Source of the DNA: Phyllobacterium sp. T1293
GTDB taxonomy: Bacteria; Pseudomonadota; Alphaproteobacteria; Rhizobiales; Rhizobiaceae
Assembly (NCBI RefSeq): GCF_020731415.2
Contig: NZ_CP088273.1
Span: 191,001-255,000 of the forward strand
Length of the DNA: 64,000 nucleotides
Direction of reading: 5' to 3'
Shown: positions 53,543 through 63,351 of the stretch, one piece after another
Numbering within the stretch: the stretch's first letter is position 1
Layout: the number at the start of each line of letters is the position of its first letter
The notes under the pieces: generated by a model
What the model was told of the DNA's origin: nothing
Seen by the model: the letters and a program-made list of their open reading frames with translations, nothing else
Databases searched by the model: none
Made by a program: the position numbers and the translations under genes

Positions 53543-55624
53543 TTACCGGCCTTCGCGATACCACATGCTGCCGAGAACAAGGATCATCGCTGCAAGGCCA
53601 AGGAAACCCGAGAACAACGGCAAACGATTGACGCTCTTTAATACGGTTTCATTGGTTGGGCGCAGGCCAATCCAGTTGTCGCCACTGGCGCTGGCAAAGC
53701 CACGCGAGGCGACGATACTTGGCACCTCGATGGATGGCTGATCAGCGGTTGCGCGCAAGCGGCGGGCTCCACCGCCGGTTTCGCGCGCCAAGCCATTGAG
53801 CTTGTCCGTCGTCGATACATTGTCAGCAAATTCAGGTGCATCAACCGGCCCGACATGGGCGAGCGTCGTCTGATCGCCATTGGCAATCTGAAACAGTCCG
53901 ATTTCCGTCGTCGGCACGGATGCCGTGAACACGCCGGGTTCTGTCTCGGTGAGCGGAACGTCCTGCTTCTTGCCCGATGGCGTGATAATGCTTGCCGGTA
54001 CCGCCGTCTTTTTCATGGTCTGGCGACGGATTTCGAGATTGCGGCCACTGCCCGATGCAGTCAACGCTTCCTCTTCAAGTTCCGGTTCCTTCATCAGCCA
54101 ATGGGCAATCCGGCGATAGAGCGCCGCGTGCGGGCCGCCGCCTTCAAAGCCACGCGCCCAGAGCCAGCCCTGATCGGAGAGGAACATGCCGACGCGGCCT
54201 TCACCAATACGGTTGAGCACCAGCAGCGGCTTGTCACCGGCATTCATGACAACTGAACCTTCCGGCTTGTTGACATCAATGACGCGGAACCAGCGGCTCC
54301 ATTGCGGTGGTTCCTGTGTGCTGCCCTCAAGACCACGGGTCACAGGATGGCGTTTGCCGTCATCACTCAGACGCGGATAGAAAGCCTGTTCCGTCACCTC
54401 GCCGGTTGGCGTTGCGGGCAGGACAGTCAGGAGCGGTGTATTGGCAATCGATACATTGCCCGCATATTCAGGACCTGCCGCAATCAGCAAAGCGCCGCCC
54501 TTCTGCACATAGTCATTGATGTAATCATAATAGAGCAGCGGCAGTACATCGCGGTGCTGATAGCGGTCGAAAATGATCAGATCAAACTGGTCGATCTTCT
54601 CAACGAACAGCTCACGCGTCGGGAAAGCGATCAGCGACAGTTCATTGATCGGCGTGCTGTCCTGCTTTTCCGGCGGACGCAGAATGGTGAAATGGACGAG
54701 ATCTACTGACGCATCGGATTTCAGAAGATTGCGCCAGGTGCGTTCGCCATTATGCGGTTCGCCTGAGACCAGCAGCACTTTCAGGTTCTCGCGGATACCA
54801 TCAACCATGGCGACAGCGCGGTTGTTGATCTCGGTCAGTTCATTGGGAACCGCATCAACTGAAAGCTCGATAATATTGACGCCAGCGCGGGGCAGGGTCA
54901 CTTCAAGTGGCATCTCCTCGCCGATGATCGCATCCTGCGACGTCATCTGATTGCCATTGACGCGCACGGTAACGCGCGCGCGGCCACCTTGTGGCTCACC
55001 TGCAGCTGTCACCTTATAGGTCATCTGCTGCGGCTTGCCTGTTATGCCAAAGCGGGGCGCGCGGACAAACTGGATACGCCGGTCGATCTCGCCCGGTCTG
55101 CCAGTGATGAGGCCATGCACCGGCGCGTTGAAACCGAGACCGGCCACATTGTTCGGGATATCGTGTACCTGACCATCGGTGATCATGATGGCGCCGCCGA
55201 TACGCGACGGCGGAACGTCACGGAACGCGCTGTTGACAGCCTGAAACAGCCTTGTCGCCGTGGCGTCATCATTCTCGCTGGCACGGTTGGTCTCGACTGT
55301 TCGAACCTCGAATTGCGGCAGGCGGCCAAGTGCTGCCTGCACCTGCTTGAGCGCTTCGGTGGTATCTGCTGCGCGGTCGCCTATATCCTGACTCTGGCTG
55401 CGGTCGGCGATGACAGCCACGACGCTTTTGAGCGGCTCACGCTCCTCATTGATCACAACGGGGTTGAACAGAGCCATGGCAAGCGCGGCGGCGGCCAGCA
55501 GGCGAATAACGCCGCCCCGTTGGCGCAGATAAAGGCCCGCCAATGCAAGCGCCAGCAAAGGCAGCAGCAAGAGCGCCAGAAGCGATGGGGAGAGCAGGGG
55601 CTGGAAATCGAGGGAAAGATACAT
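53543..55624 (-). CDS. Membrane protein with degenerate VWA-like and amidotransferase-like regions (last gene of moxR operon)
   Basis: A 693-residue protein with two N-terminal membrane helices (about 12-30 and 38-58), a region resembling a VWA domain without the full metal site (VAVIADRSQSQDIG), a class I amidotransferase-like stretch (GALLIAAGPEYAGN, without a catalytic Cys there), and one C-terminal helix (FLGLAAMILVLGSM). It is 1 bp downstream of the DUF4159 gene and shares its general plan, so the two are probably related partners. Function is unknown; operon context suggests a MoxR-driven envelope complex. Confidence 0.8.
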   Translation of the reverse strand: MYLSLDFQPLLSPSLLALLLLPLLALALAGLYLRQRGGVIRLLAAAALAMALFNPVVINEEREPLKSVVAVIADRSQSQDIGDRAADTTEALKQVQAALGRLPQFEVRTVETNRASENDDATATRLFQAVNSAFRDVPPSRIGGAIMITDGQVHDIPNNVAGLGFNAPVHGLITGRPGEIDRRIQFVRAPRFGITGKPQQMTYKVTAAGEPQGGRARVTVRVNGNQMTSQDAIIGEEMPLEVTLPRAGVNIIELSVDAVPNELTEINNRAVAMVDGIRENLKVLLVSGEPHNGERTWRNLLKSDASVDLVHFTILRPPEKQDSTPINELSLIAFPTRELFVEKIDQFDLIIFDRYQHRDVLPLLYYDYINDYVQKGGALLIAAGPEYAGNVSIANTPLLTVLPATPTGEVTEQAFYPRLSDDGKRHPVTRGLEGSTQEPPQWSRWFRVIDVNKPEGSVVMNAGDKPLLVLNRIGEGRVGMFLSDQGWLWARGFEGGGPHAALYRRIAHWLMKEPELEEEALTASGSGRNLEIRRQTMKKTAVPASIITPSGKKQDVPLTETEPGVFTASVPTTEIGLFQIANGDQTTLAHVGPVDAPEFADNVSTTDKLNGLARETGGGARRLRATADQPSIEVPSIVASRGFASASGDNWIGLRPTNETVLKSVNRLPLFSGFLGLAAMILVLGSMWYREGR

Positions 55625-55625
55625 G

Positions 55626-58460
55626 TCAGTTCGCCAGCCGCTTCAAAAGTTCAGGGACGTGTACCTGATCGGATTTGTAGTTGCCTGTCAGCATGTACAT
55701 GACAATGTTGATGCCTGCGCGATAGGCGAGAACCCGCTGGTCGGGATCATTGGGAACCGTGGGCAGCAGAGGTGTGCCGCTGGCATTGACTGCCCATGCT
55801 CCGGCAAAGTCATTGCCCGTGATCATGATGGGCGAAACACCATCGCCAACACGCACCGGTCTGTCCTTGCTCGCCTCGGGTGCCTGTGAGGCCTGTACCC
55901 AGAGCTGGCTGCCCCGGTAACGGCCGGGAAAATCCTGCAGGATGTAGAATGCTTTGGTCAGCACATGGTCGTTGGGAACCGGTTCCAGTGCCGGTATGTT
56001 CAGCCCGGACAGGATATCGCGCAGACGCGCATTGGCCGGTGTCGAGCTGTTATCAAAGCTGATTGCCGCCGCATCCTGATCGCGCGTGTCGAACAGAACA
56101 GTACCGCCCTGTTGCATATAGGCATCGATCTTGGCGATAGAGGCAGGCGATGGCATTTTGGCCGAAGGATCGATCGGCCAGTAGATCAGCGGAAAGAACG
56201 CAAGTTCGTCAGTTTCCGGATTAACCCCGATAGGATCGCCCGGCTCTAGCGCTGTGCTATCGGCAAGGGCTCGGGAAAGACCGAACAGACCTGCCTTGCT
56301 GATATCGTCGACAGAACTGTCGCCTGTGATCACATAGGCAAGGTGCGTGACATTGACGGCGTCCAATATCTGTTGATCACCCGGTTTGCTGTCATTTTGC
56401 TGGGCGTGGGCCGGTGAAGGCCCGAATGCAAGAACAGCCGGAATGAGCAGGATTGCCAGAGAAGTGACAGCAGCAGTCTTGAAGCGGCGGCGCAGATGCC
56501 CGCCTAGCCAGAAAATGGCAATAGCATCGAGAGCCAGAAGCAGGGCTGCAAGGCCAAAGAGCGGGCCGCGCAGCGGCACCGATTCATCGACGGCATAACG
56601 CGCGGTGGTCACGGGAATATTGAGATCGGGGCGAACCAATGGGTTGATCTCGCTGTCGAGCTTGAAGAGATTAAGTGCGCTCATGGAATCCTCGACACCA
56701 TAAAAACCGGGAGGATTGTCAAAGCTTACTTTGCCGGTTTCACCTGTTTTCAGGATCAAGGGCTTGGCGTCTCCGCCGGGTGGGGTGAGGGCGCCTTCCG
56801 CATTCAGCGTCAGGTAAGGCGGAAGCGCGCGCGAAGCAACGGCACCATTTTCCTGCGGTGATGGGCCGGTGTTGCGCGACAGGGTCAGAATCCGGTGCAG
56901 CATGTCAACAAAACTACCGCTGATCGGAAGATTTGACCATGTGGCCTCGGGCGTGACATGGAAGAGGACGATCTGGCCGCGTCCACGCGTTTCGCCTGTC
57001 ACCAACGGTGTGCCGTCAGCGAGATTGGCCCAGCTCTTTTCGAAGAGATCAACGGCGGGTTCCGCGAGCACTTGCCGCGTGACCGTGACATCCTGCGGCG
57101 TTGGCAGGCCAGCAAACGGTCCCTTATCCGGGAATGCGGCAATGGGCTGCGATTCTTTCCATGACAGTGCGCCGCCAAGCGAGCGCTCGCCCTTGCGCAG
57201 GTTAACAGGCAAAAGCGGGTCCGCTTCGCTGTTTCCGGCAAGGCGTGGACCAGCGAAGCGGATCAGTGTGCCACCCTTTGCCACCCAATCGACCATGGCC
57301 TGCTCCGTTTCACCGGGCAGTTTGCCAATATCAGCCATGATGACCACGGATGGTTTTTGCTCCAGCAGTTCGGGAATGGCTTTGGTCAGTTCAGGATTGT
57401 GCGGACGCAGGAGATCGGCAAAAGGCTCAAGCGCGCGCGAAATGTAATAGAGCGGTGAAAGCAGGGGCTGCGACAGATCAGCTTCGGAGCCCGAAAGCAG
57501 CGCGACGCGCCGCCGCTTATTGTTGTCATCGACGAGGAACGTCGCCCCGGCATTGGGAGCATTGTCGATGCGCAGAGCGTTGAAATCGTTGCGCAGCTCG
57601 TAAGGCGCTGTGATCACCGCCTCGCCTGTTGATTCATTGGCACGGAAAACCAGTCCTGTCTCGGCAATGCGGCGGCCTTTTTCATCATAGGCGCCGATAG
57701 TGATGCCGCCGGATGCGCGGCTGTCATTGGAGCGCACGGCGTGAACGGTCAGCCCGTTTGCATTGTTCTCTACCTGCCGGATGGCAGAAAGGTTGGCGAT
57801 GGAGGGCTGATACCAGATCACCGAGGCGATGCCGGAGCCTTCCATCGATTTCACTGCGGCGGTTGCCTGAGGAGTATCGACACCATCATTGAGGTAGGCA
57901 ACACGAACGCCTTTGACATCAGTCAGAACGGCCTTCAACCGGTCAAAAGCCGCGGCGCGGTCGACGGGGATTGGCCTGATATTCAGCGCGCGCAGCCGTT
58001 CAAGCGCCGCTGTGGCATCGAACGGCCCGACATCGGTATTCTGTTTCTCGGCAGTGCCAAGGATGTAGATGAGCGCACCGGAAGAATTGGCATCGGCAAT
58101 CAAACGCTCCGCTGTCTCCTTGCGGGCGCTCCATTCTTCGTTGGAAGACCAGCCATTGTCGAGCACGATGGCAACAGGTTCCTTGCCGTTCAGGGTCTCG
58201 GGGCGCGGATTCCAGATCGGCTCGGCCAGTGCCAGAATGACAATCGCTGCCAACAGGAGCCGCAACAATGTCAGCCACCACGGGCTTCTATCCGGTGTTT
58301 CTTCCTTCTTGAGGATTTGCGCCAGAATTTTCAGCGGCGGGAAGGATTCGCGGATTGGCCGTGGCGGTGTTGCCCGTAGCAGCCACCAGATAATTGGCAG
58401 TGCCAGCAGGCCCAGAAGGATCGCCGGAGCACCAAGGGCAAGAGGAAAAGCACCCATCAT
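55626..58460 (-). CDS. BatA-like/DUF4159 membrane protein
   Basis: A 944-residue protein. The N-terminus has two membrane helices with the BatA-like pattern (FPLALGAPAILLGLLALPI and LTLLRLLLAAIVILALAEP), then a VWA-like region with an altered metal site (IVLDNGWSSNEEW), a middle part with a further helix near 640-660, and a C-terminal DUF4159 domain (from about 730, VTHLAYVITGD then FFPLIYWPI). The ATG at 58460 overlaps the DUF58 gene stop (ATGA). The frame upstream to 58577 runs within the DUF58 gene. It probably acts in the periplasm and inner membrane. Confidence 0.88.
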   Translation of the reverse strand: MMGAFPLALGAPAILLGLLALPIIWWLLRATPPRPIRESFPPLKILAQILKKEETPDRSPWWLTLLRLLLAAIVILALAEPIWNPRPETLNGKEPVAIVLDNGWSSNEEWSARKETAERLIADANSSGALIYILGTAEKQNTDVGPFDATAALERLRALNIRPIPVDRAAAFDRLKAVLTDVKGVRVAYLNDGVDTPQATAAVKSMEGSGIASVIWYQPSIANLSAIRQVENNANGLTVHAVRSNDSRASGGITIGAYDEKGRRIAETGLVFRANESTGEAVITAPYELRNDFNALRIDNAPNAGATFLVDDNNKRRRVALLSGSEADLSQPLLSPLYYISRALEPFADLLRPHNPELTKAIPELLEQKPSVVIMADIGKLPGETEQAMVDWVAKGGTLIRFAGPRLAGNSEADPLLPVNLRKGERSLGGALSWKESQPIAAFPDKGPFAGLPTPQDVTVTRQVLAEPAVDLFEKSWANLADGTPLVTGETRGRGQIVLFHVTPEATWSNLPISGSFVDMLHRILTLSRNTGPSPQENGAVASRALPPYLTLNAEGALTPPGGDAKPLILKTGETGKVSFDNPPGFYGVEDSMSALNLFKLDSEINPLVRPDLNIPVTTARYAVDESVPLRGPLFGLAALLLALDAIAIFWLGGHLRRRFKTAAVTSLAILLIPAVLAFGPSPAHAQQNDSKPGDQQILDAVNVTHLAYVITGDSSVDDISKAGLFGLSRALADSTALEPGDPIGVNPETDELAFFPLIYWPIDPSAKMPSPASIAKIDAYMQQGGTVLFDTRDQDAAAISFDNSSTPANARLRDILSGLNIPALEPVPNDHVLTKAFYILQDFPGRYRGSQLWVQASQAPEASKDRPVRVGDGVSPIMITGNDFAGAWAVNASGTPLLPTVPNDPDQRVLAYRAGINIVMYMLTGNYKSDQVHVPELLKRLAN

Positions 58461-59371
58461 ATGCCGGTCCTCTGATAACCAGCGTCGGCGGTCATGTTCA
58501 GATGAACGGAAACAAGCGCTTCGGAGGCAAGCCGGTCCGTGCGGTTGGTGGTATAGCTCCAGCCGATGCGCCGGCAATAGGCGCTCAAGGTTTCGCGCCG
58601 GGCAATGAACAATTGCTTATATTCTTCAGCATAATCCTGCGCGCGGCCGACCGTCAGTATTGCGCCCGATTCCGGGTCGACAAATTCCGTGCGCCGCTTG
58701 TAAGGGAAATCCTCTTCCGCCGGGTCGTAAATTTCCACCAGATGGGCGCGGGCGCCACGCTGGGCGATCTGCTCCAGCATGGCGAGCGTTTCATTGACCG
58801 GTTCGAGAAAATCACTCACCAGCACCACGTCGGAAAACCGCCTGACCCTACTGAAATCCGGCTGCTTGGGCAGATCAATCACGTGGGACAGTGCTGTCGC
58901 CAACCGCTCCGCGCCATTGGCAGCGGAGGTCGGGTCAGTCACGTCGGGGAAGGCGATGCGCTCACCGCTGCGCGACAGAAGTTCCGCCAAAGCCAGAATG
59001 AGCACAAGCGCGCGCGATTCCTTCGACACCTGCGCGATTTCTGACTTGTAGAGCATGGATGCGGAAGAATCAGCCCAAAGCCAGACAGTATGGGCGGCTT
59101 CCCATTCCTGATCGCGGATATAAATCCGGTCGTCGCGGGCCGAGCGGCGCCAGTCGATACGGGAAACGGCCTCACCATCCGTATAGGGCCGGAACTGCCA
59201 GAAAGTTTCACCGACGCCGCTTTTGCGGCGGCCATGCCAACCGGTATTGGTGGTGTTGGCAATGCGGCGCGCTTCAACAAGAAGATCAGGCAGCAAAGCA
59301 GCGCGCTGGCGTGCTCGCGCCAGCGCCTCCCTTGTTGCCGTCTTCTGGACCTGCGCGCCGATTGCAACCAT
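58457..59371 (-). CDS. DUF58 domain protein
   Basis: A 304-residue soluble protein of the DUF58 family, recognisable by the FRPYTDGEAVSRIDWRRSAR motif near residue 60 and a following VWA-like fold (TVWLWADSSASM). DUF58 proteins almost always pair with a MoxR ATPase, as here, where the start overlaps the MoxR stop by one base. The role is thought to be MoxR-assisted assembly of a complex. Confidence 0.93.
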   Translation of the reverse strand: MVAIGAQVQKTATREALARARQRAALLPDLLVEARRIANTTNTGWHGRRKSGVGETFWQFRPYTDGEAVSRIDWRRSARDDRIYIRDQEWEAAHTVWLWADSSASMLYKSEIAQVSKESRALVLILALAELLSRSGERIAFPDVTDPTSAANGAERLATALSHVIDLPKQPDFSRVRRFSDVVLVSDFLEPVNETLAMLEQIAQRGARAHLVEIYDPAEEDFPYKRRTEFVDPESGAILTVGRAQDYAEEYKQLFIARRETLSAYCRRIGWSYTTNRTDRLASEALVSVHLNMTADAGYQRTGI

Positions 59372-60378
59372 CAGAGGGCTGCCTTGGTCAGATTCGCGAT
59401 GACTTCCCGCACATTCATGCCATCGGCGCGGGCAGCGAACGTCAGCGCCATGCGGTGCTGAAGAACTGGTTCAGCCAGAGCCCGGACATCATCGATTGAA
59501 GGTGCGAGCCGCCCATCGTAAAGCGCACGCGTACGGGCACACAACATCAGTGCCTGACTGGCGCGCGGGCCGGGTCCCCAGGCGATGAATTTTTGCGCGA
59601 TCTCATTATCTGCGCCGGGACGCGCGGAGCGTACAAGCTTTAGAATGGCTTCGACAACGCCTTCAGCGACAGGGATGCGGCGGATCAGTTGCTGCATTTC
59701 GCGCAGGCGTTCCGCATCGATGGTCTTGGCGGCGCGCACTTCTGATGTACCGGTGGTTTCCAGCAATACCCGGCGTTCCGCATCAAGTTCCGGATAAAGG
59801 ATATCGATCTGCATGAGGAAGCGGTCAAGCTGGGCTTCGGGCAGCGGGTATGTGCCTTCCTGCTCCAGCGGGTTCTGCGTCGCGAGCACATGGAACGGCG
59901 TTGGCAGGTCATGCCGTTCACCGGCAACAGTCACATGATATTCCTGCATGGACTGCAACAAAGCGGATTGGGTGCGCGGCGAGGCGCGGTTGATTTCATC
60001 GGCCATCAGCAATTGCGCAAAGATCGGACCTCTGACGTAGCGGAACGAACGCTTGCCATGGTCATCCTGCTCCATGACTTCCGAACCGATAATATCCGAT
60101 GGCATCAGATCGGGCGTAAACTGCACACGGCGCTCATCGAGACCAAGCACCGTTCCAAGCGTTTCGACCAGCTTGGTTTTGGCAAGGCCTGGAACACCCA
60201 CGAGAAGCGCATGGCCGCCAGCCAGCAGCGCCACCAGCGTGCGTTCAATCACGCTTTCCTGACCAAATATAACAGTCCCGATTGCAGCGCGTATTCTGGA
60301 AATATCGGCCAGCGCCTTTTCGGCTTCTGCAATCATCGCCTTCGGATCGGATGGTTCCCCGGTTTTGATAATCGTCAT
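59371..60378 (-). CDS. MoxR-family AAA+ ATPase
   Basis: A 335-residue ATPase with Walker A GVPGLAKT (residues 61-68), Walker B LLMADEINRA, the sensor segment LATQNPLEQEGTYPLPEAQLDRF and a C-terminal lid domain. MoxR proteins act as chaperones that activate or assemble VWA-containing partners. It is the first gene of a four-gene operon (moxR, DUF58, DUF4159, 693-residue protein), all with start-stop overlap or 1-bp gap. It is divergent from the DUF1285 gene. Confidence 0.95.
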   Translation of the reverse strand: MTIIKTGEPSDPKAMIAEAEKALADISRIRAAIGTVIFGQESVIERTLVALLAGGHALLVGVPGLAKTKLVETLGTVLGLDERRVQFTPDLMPSDIIGSEVMEQDDHGKRSFRYVRGPIFAQLLMADEINRASPRTQSALLQSMQEYHVTVAGERHDLPTPFHVLATQNPLEQEGTYPLPEAQLDRFLMQIDILYPELDAERRVLLETTGTSEVRAAKTIDAERLREMQQLIRRIPVAEGVVEAILKLVRSARPGADNEIAQKFIAWGPGPRASQALMLCARTRALYDGRLAPSIDDVRALAEPVLQHRMALTFAARADGMNVREVIANLTKAAL

Positions 60379-60532
60379 GGTTTACCTCGTCTCCATGTCA
60401 AATTCGTACCACTGGCCTGCGGAGCTGGTTTATGGTCAGTTCCATTACTAAATGAGTCTAAATCACTATGACATGCTGACAAGCGGTTTAACGGTGACTA
60501 TTTCGTGACGAATGAGCAAAAAAGGTCTGAAA

Positions 60533-61141
60533 ATGGCACAGTCAGAGGGTAGTCAGCGGGACGCGGCGGGACTTGAAGCGCTGATTTCGCGCGCAGCTGC
60601 GCAAGGTAAGGGCCTGCCACCGGTTGAAAAATGGAACCCGGATTTCTGCGGTGATCTCGATATGGAGATCAAGGCCGATGGTACGTGGTTCTATATGGGA
60701 ACCCCTATTGGCAGGGCGCCGCTGGTCCGCCTTTTCTCCACCGTCCTGCGCAAGGATGCGGATGGCAAAACCTATCTCGTTACCCCGGTCGAGAAGGTTG
60801 GTATCCGTATTGCGGATGCACATTTCATTGCTGTCGAACTGAATGTCTCTGGTGAGGGCGATGATCAGGTCATGACGTTCCGCAGCAATGTCGGCGATAT
60901 TATCGAGGCTGGCGCCGATCATCCACTGCGATTTGTCATTGACCCTGATAATGGCGGTTTGAAACCCTATCTGCTGGTGCGCGGGCGGCTGGAAGCCCTG
61001 CTGGCCCGCCCTGTGATGTATGAACTGGTCAGCCATGGCGAAGATATGGTGATCGACGGCAAATCCATGTTTGCCGTGCGCTCCAAGGGAACAATCTTCC
61101 CGATCATGCCATCGGGCGAGCTGGAAGAGCAGAGCCTATGA
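60533..61141 (+). CDS. DUF1285 family protein
   Basis: A 202-residue protein with a beta-rich DUF1285 fold (WNPDFCGDLDMEIKADGTWFYMGTPIGR and VRLFSTVLRKDADGKTYLVTPVEKV, both given in part). Family structures resemble small-molecule binding folds without known ligand. AAAAAAGG before the ATG at 60533 gives good spacing; an ATG at 60512 is a weaker choice. It overlaps the Nudix gene by four bases, and DUF1285-Nudix-cca is a common gene order in Hyphomicrobiales. Confidence 0.88.
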   Translation: MAQSEGSQRDAAGLEALISRAAAQGKGLPPVEKWNPDFCGDLDMEIKADGTWFYMGTPIGRAPLVRLFSTVLRKDADGKTYLVTPVEKVGIRIADAHFIAVELNVSGEGDDQVMTFRSNVGDIIEAGADHPLRFVIDPDNGGLKPYLLVRGRLEALLARPVMYELVSHGEDMVIDGKSMFAVRSKGTIFPIMPSGELEEQSL

Positions 61142-61779
61142 GCCAGACCATGTGGCATGAGGATGGCTTTTCTGCCCGCGCCTTTGCGCTGCGCGTGGCA
61201 TCGAAAGGCAATGAACCGCTGAGCGGGGATAATGGCGACCATCTGCTCAATCCCGATCTCGATGCATTGATTGCGGCAACCCAATTGCGCGATGCGGCTG
61301 TGCTGATCCCGATTGTCGACCGCGGCGATGAGGCAGGTGTCATCCTGACACTGCGCAATGCCAATATGCGTAAACATTCAGGCCAGGTGGCTTTCCCCGG
61401 TGGCGCGATTGATCCTGAGGATGATTTCGAGCCTGAAAAAGCAGCTTTGCGCGAAACCCATGAGGAGATCGGGCTTGAGGGACGGCATGTCGAGCTTCTC
61501 GGCCGCTTGCCGCGTTATCTTACGATGACTGGCTATTCCATCACGCCGGTGCTCGGGCTGGTGCATCCGCCTTTTACCCTGACACCCAACCCGGATGAAG
61601 TGGCCGATGTATTCGAAGTGCCATTGTCCTTTTTGATGAATCCTGCCAACCACAAAAGGGAAAGTCGTGTATGGCAGGGCAAGGAGCGCTTCTATTACAC
61701 CATGCCGTTTGGTGACCGCTTCATCTGGGGCGCGACAGCTGGCATCATCCGTATACTTTATGAAAGGCTCTATTCTTGA
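61138..61779 (+). CDS. Nudix CoA pyrophosphatase (NudL/YeaB-like)
   Basis: A 213-residue Nudix hydrolase with a full Nudix box (GGAIDPEDDFEPEKAALRE, then THEEIGL) and the preceding QVAFPGG of the CoA-diphosphatase branch, plus YSITPVLGLV after it. It probably removes CoA or its derivatives. It overlaps the DUF1285 gene (ATGA) and its stop overlaps the cca start. Confidence 0.9.
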   Translation: MSQTMWHEDGFSARAFALRVASKGNEPLSGDNGDHLLNPDLDALIAATQLRDAAVLIPIVDRGDEAGVILTLRNANMRKHSGQVAFPGGAIDPEDDFEPEKAALRETHEEIGLEGRHVELLGRLPRYLTMTGYSITPVLGLVHPPFTLTPNPDEVADVFEVPLSFLMNPANHKRESRVWQGKERFYYTMPFGDRFIWGATAGIIRILYERLYS

Positions 61780-63050
61780 GCACGAGAATTTCCATTGCCG
61801 ACAAGGCTCCATGGTTGCAGGACGAAGCCTTGCAGACATTGCTTTCCATTCTTTCTGCTGATGGCGAAGGCGCGCGCATTGTCGGCGGTGCGGTGCGTAA
61901 TACGCTGCTCGGCCAGGAGGTGTCTGATCTTGATATTGCAACAACCTGTGTGCCCGATGAAACGATACGCCGGGCGCAGGCGGCAGGTTTCAAAACCGTA
62001 CCCACCGGCATAAGCCACGGCACGGTGACTGTTGTCGTCGGCAAGCGGCCTTTCGAGGTGACAACATTACGCACTGATGTGGAAACCGACGGGCGTCATG
62101 CGGCTGTTGCCTTCGGACGGGATTGGCAAGTGGATGCGGCGCGGCGCGATTTCACCATCAATGCACTCTATCTTGAGGCTGATGGCACTGTTGTCGATCT
62201 GGTTGGCGGCCTTGCGGATATTGAAAGCCGGACATTGCGATTTATCGGCGATGCCGAGCAGCGTATCCGCGAAGATTACCTGCGTATCCTCCGGTTTTTC
62301 CGGTTTTTCGCCTGGTATGGTCATGGCCGCCCGGAAAGCGAGGGCTTGAAAGCCTGCGCAAGGTTGAAAGATGGTCTGGCGCAATTGTCGTCGGAGCGTG
62401 TCTGGTCGGAGCTTAAGAAAATGCTGGCGGCGCCGGACCCATCGCGCGCCCTTTTATGGATGCGTCAGGCGGGTGTGCTGACGTCCGTTCTGCCCGAGAG
62501 CGAGAAATGGGGTATCGACACGATCCATGGTTTGGTCAAAACTGAACAAGAACTGGGCTGGCAGGTTGATCCGTTGCTGCGTCTGGCCAGCATCATTCCG
62601 CCAAACGCAGAGCGTATCAATGAGATGGCAGTGCGTTTGAAGCTCTCCAATCAGGAGCGCGAGCGTCTGGAAGCGTGGGCGACGGTTGTCATACCTAATG
62701 CCGAAATCTCGGAGACGGGGTTCGCCAAGCGGCTTTATCGCAGTGACCGTCAGGGTATGATTTATTGCTTGCGGCTGGCATTGGTCTCCGCGCGCTTAGG
62801 CGCGCTTAATGACAATGGTGCCATGATGCGCGCCGGTCATCTGTCAAAATTGCTGGAATTTGCCGAGCGGTATGAAAAGCCCAAATTCCCTGTAACCGGC
62901 GGCGATCTTGTCGCAGCCGGGCTGGAAAAAGGCCCGGAGGTGGGCAAGCTGCAACGCGCACTTGAGGACGCCTGGATTGACTCAGGCTTTACCCTCGACC
63001 GCGATGCGCTGCTTGCCAGAATTCCTGAATTGATCGGAAGGCCTGATTAA
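61776..63050 (+). CDS. cca: CCA tRNA nucleotidyltransferase
   Basis: A 424-residue class II nucleotidyltransferase that adds or repairs the CCA end of tRNA. It has the nucleotidyltransferase motif GGAVRNTLLG near 37 with SDLDIATTC (metal Asp pair), the RRDFTINALYLE region, and the RNA-binding middle domain with DYLRILRFFRFFA. The start is a TTG at 61776 that overlaps the Nudix stop. It has no C-terminal HD phosphohydrolase domain. Its end overlaps the convergent DUF1059 gene by four bases. Confidence 0.94.
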   Translation: MSTRISIADKAPWLQDEALQTLLSILSADGEGARIVGGAVRNTLLGQEVSDLDIATTCVPDETIRRAQAAGFKTVPTGISHGTVTVVVGKRPFEVTTLRTDVETDGRHAAVAFGRDWQVDAARRDFTINALYLEADGTVVDLVGGLADIESRTLRFIGDAEQRIREDYLRILRFFRFFAWYGHGRPESEGLKACARLKDGLAQLSSERVWSELKKMLAAPDPSRALLWMRQAGVLTSVLPESEKWGIDTIHGLVKTEQELGWQVDPLLRLASIIPPNAERINEMAVRLKLSNQERERLEAWATVVIPNAEISETGFAKRLYRSDRQGMIYCLRLALVSARLGALNDNGAMMRAGHLSKLLEFAERYEKPKFPVTGGDLVAAGLEKGPEVGKLQRALEDAWIDSGFTLDRDALLARIPELIGRPD

Positions 63051-63229
63051 GCAGCCTTGATCTTTTCAGGCTGGATATTGGCCCTGATGGTTTCAAGCAT
63101 GGATTCGCGAATGGTCGTCTCGCCGTGAGTTTCGCGAAGATGCTCAGTGGTGCGGCGGATGATTTCAGCTTCGGTGTCGTGACGGGTATGCCACTGGCAA
63201 CCGGGAACGATGCAATGAAGTTCTTTCAT
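63047..63229 (-). CDS. DUF1059 family small protein
   Basis: A 60-residue protein with the Cys-His pattern of DUF1059 (MKELHCIVPGCQWH, then a later His in TEHLRETHG). This resembles a zinc-binding fold; the family function is unknown. GGGAGAAAAGG precedes the ATG at 63229; the frame upstream to 63319 is not needed. Confidence 0.85.
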   Translation of the reverse strand: MKELHCIVPGCQWHTRHDTEAEIIRRTTEHLRETHGETTIRESMLETIRANIQPEKIKAA

Positions 63230-63351
63230 GGCCTTTTCTCCCTGTCGTGAGCACGTATAAGACGAACTCTCTCCATCGAGATACGGCGTGAAAACCGTAC
63301 CAACAGCAGCATAACGCATGAAAAACCAGATTGATCCCTTAAAAAATCAAA

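Noticed and set aside
58069..58608. Long plus-strand frames inside the DUF4159 and DUF58 genes
   Set aside because: They are shadows of two well-supported minus-strand genes and have Arg/Ser-rich composition.
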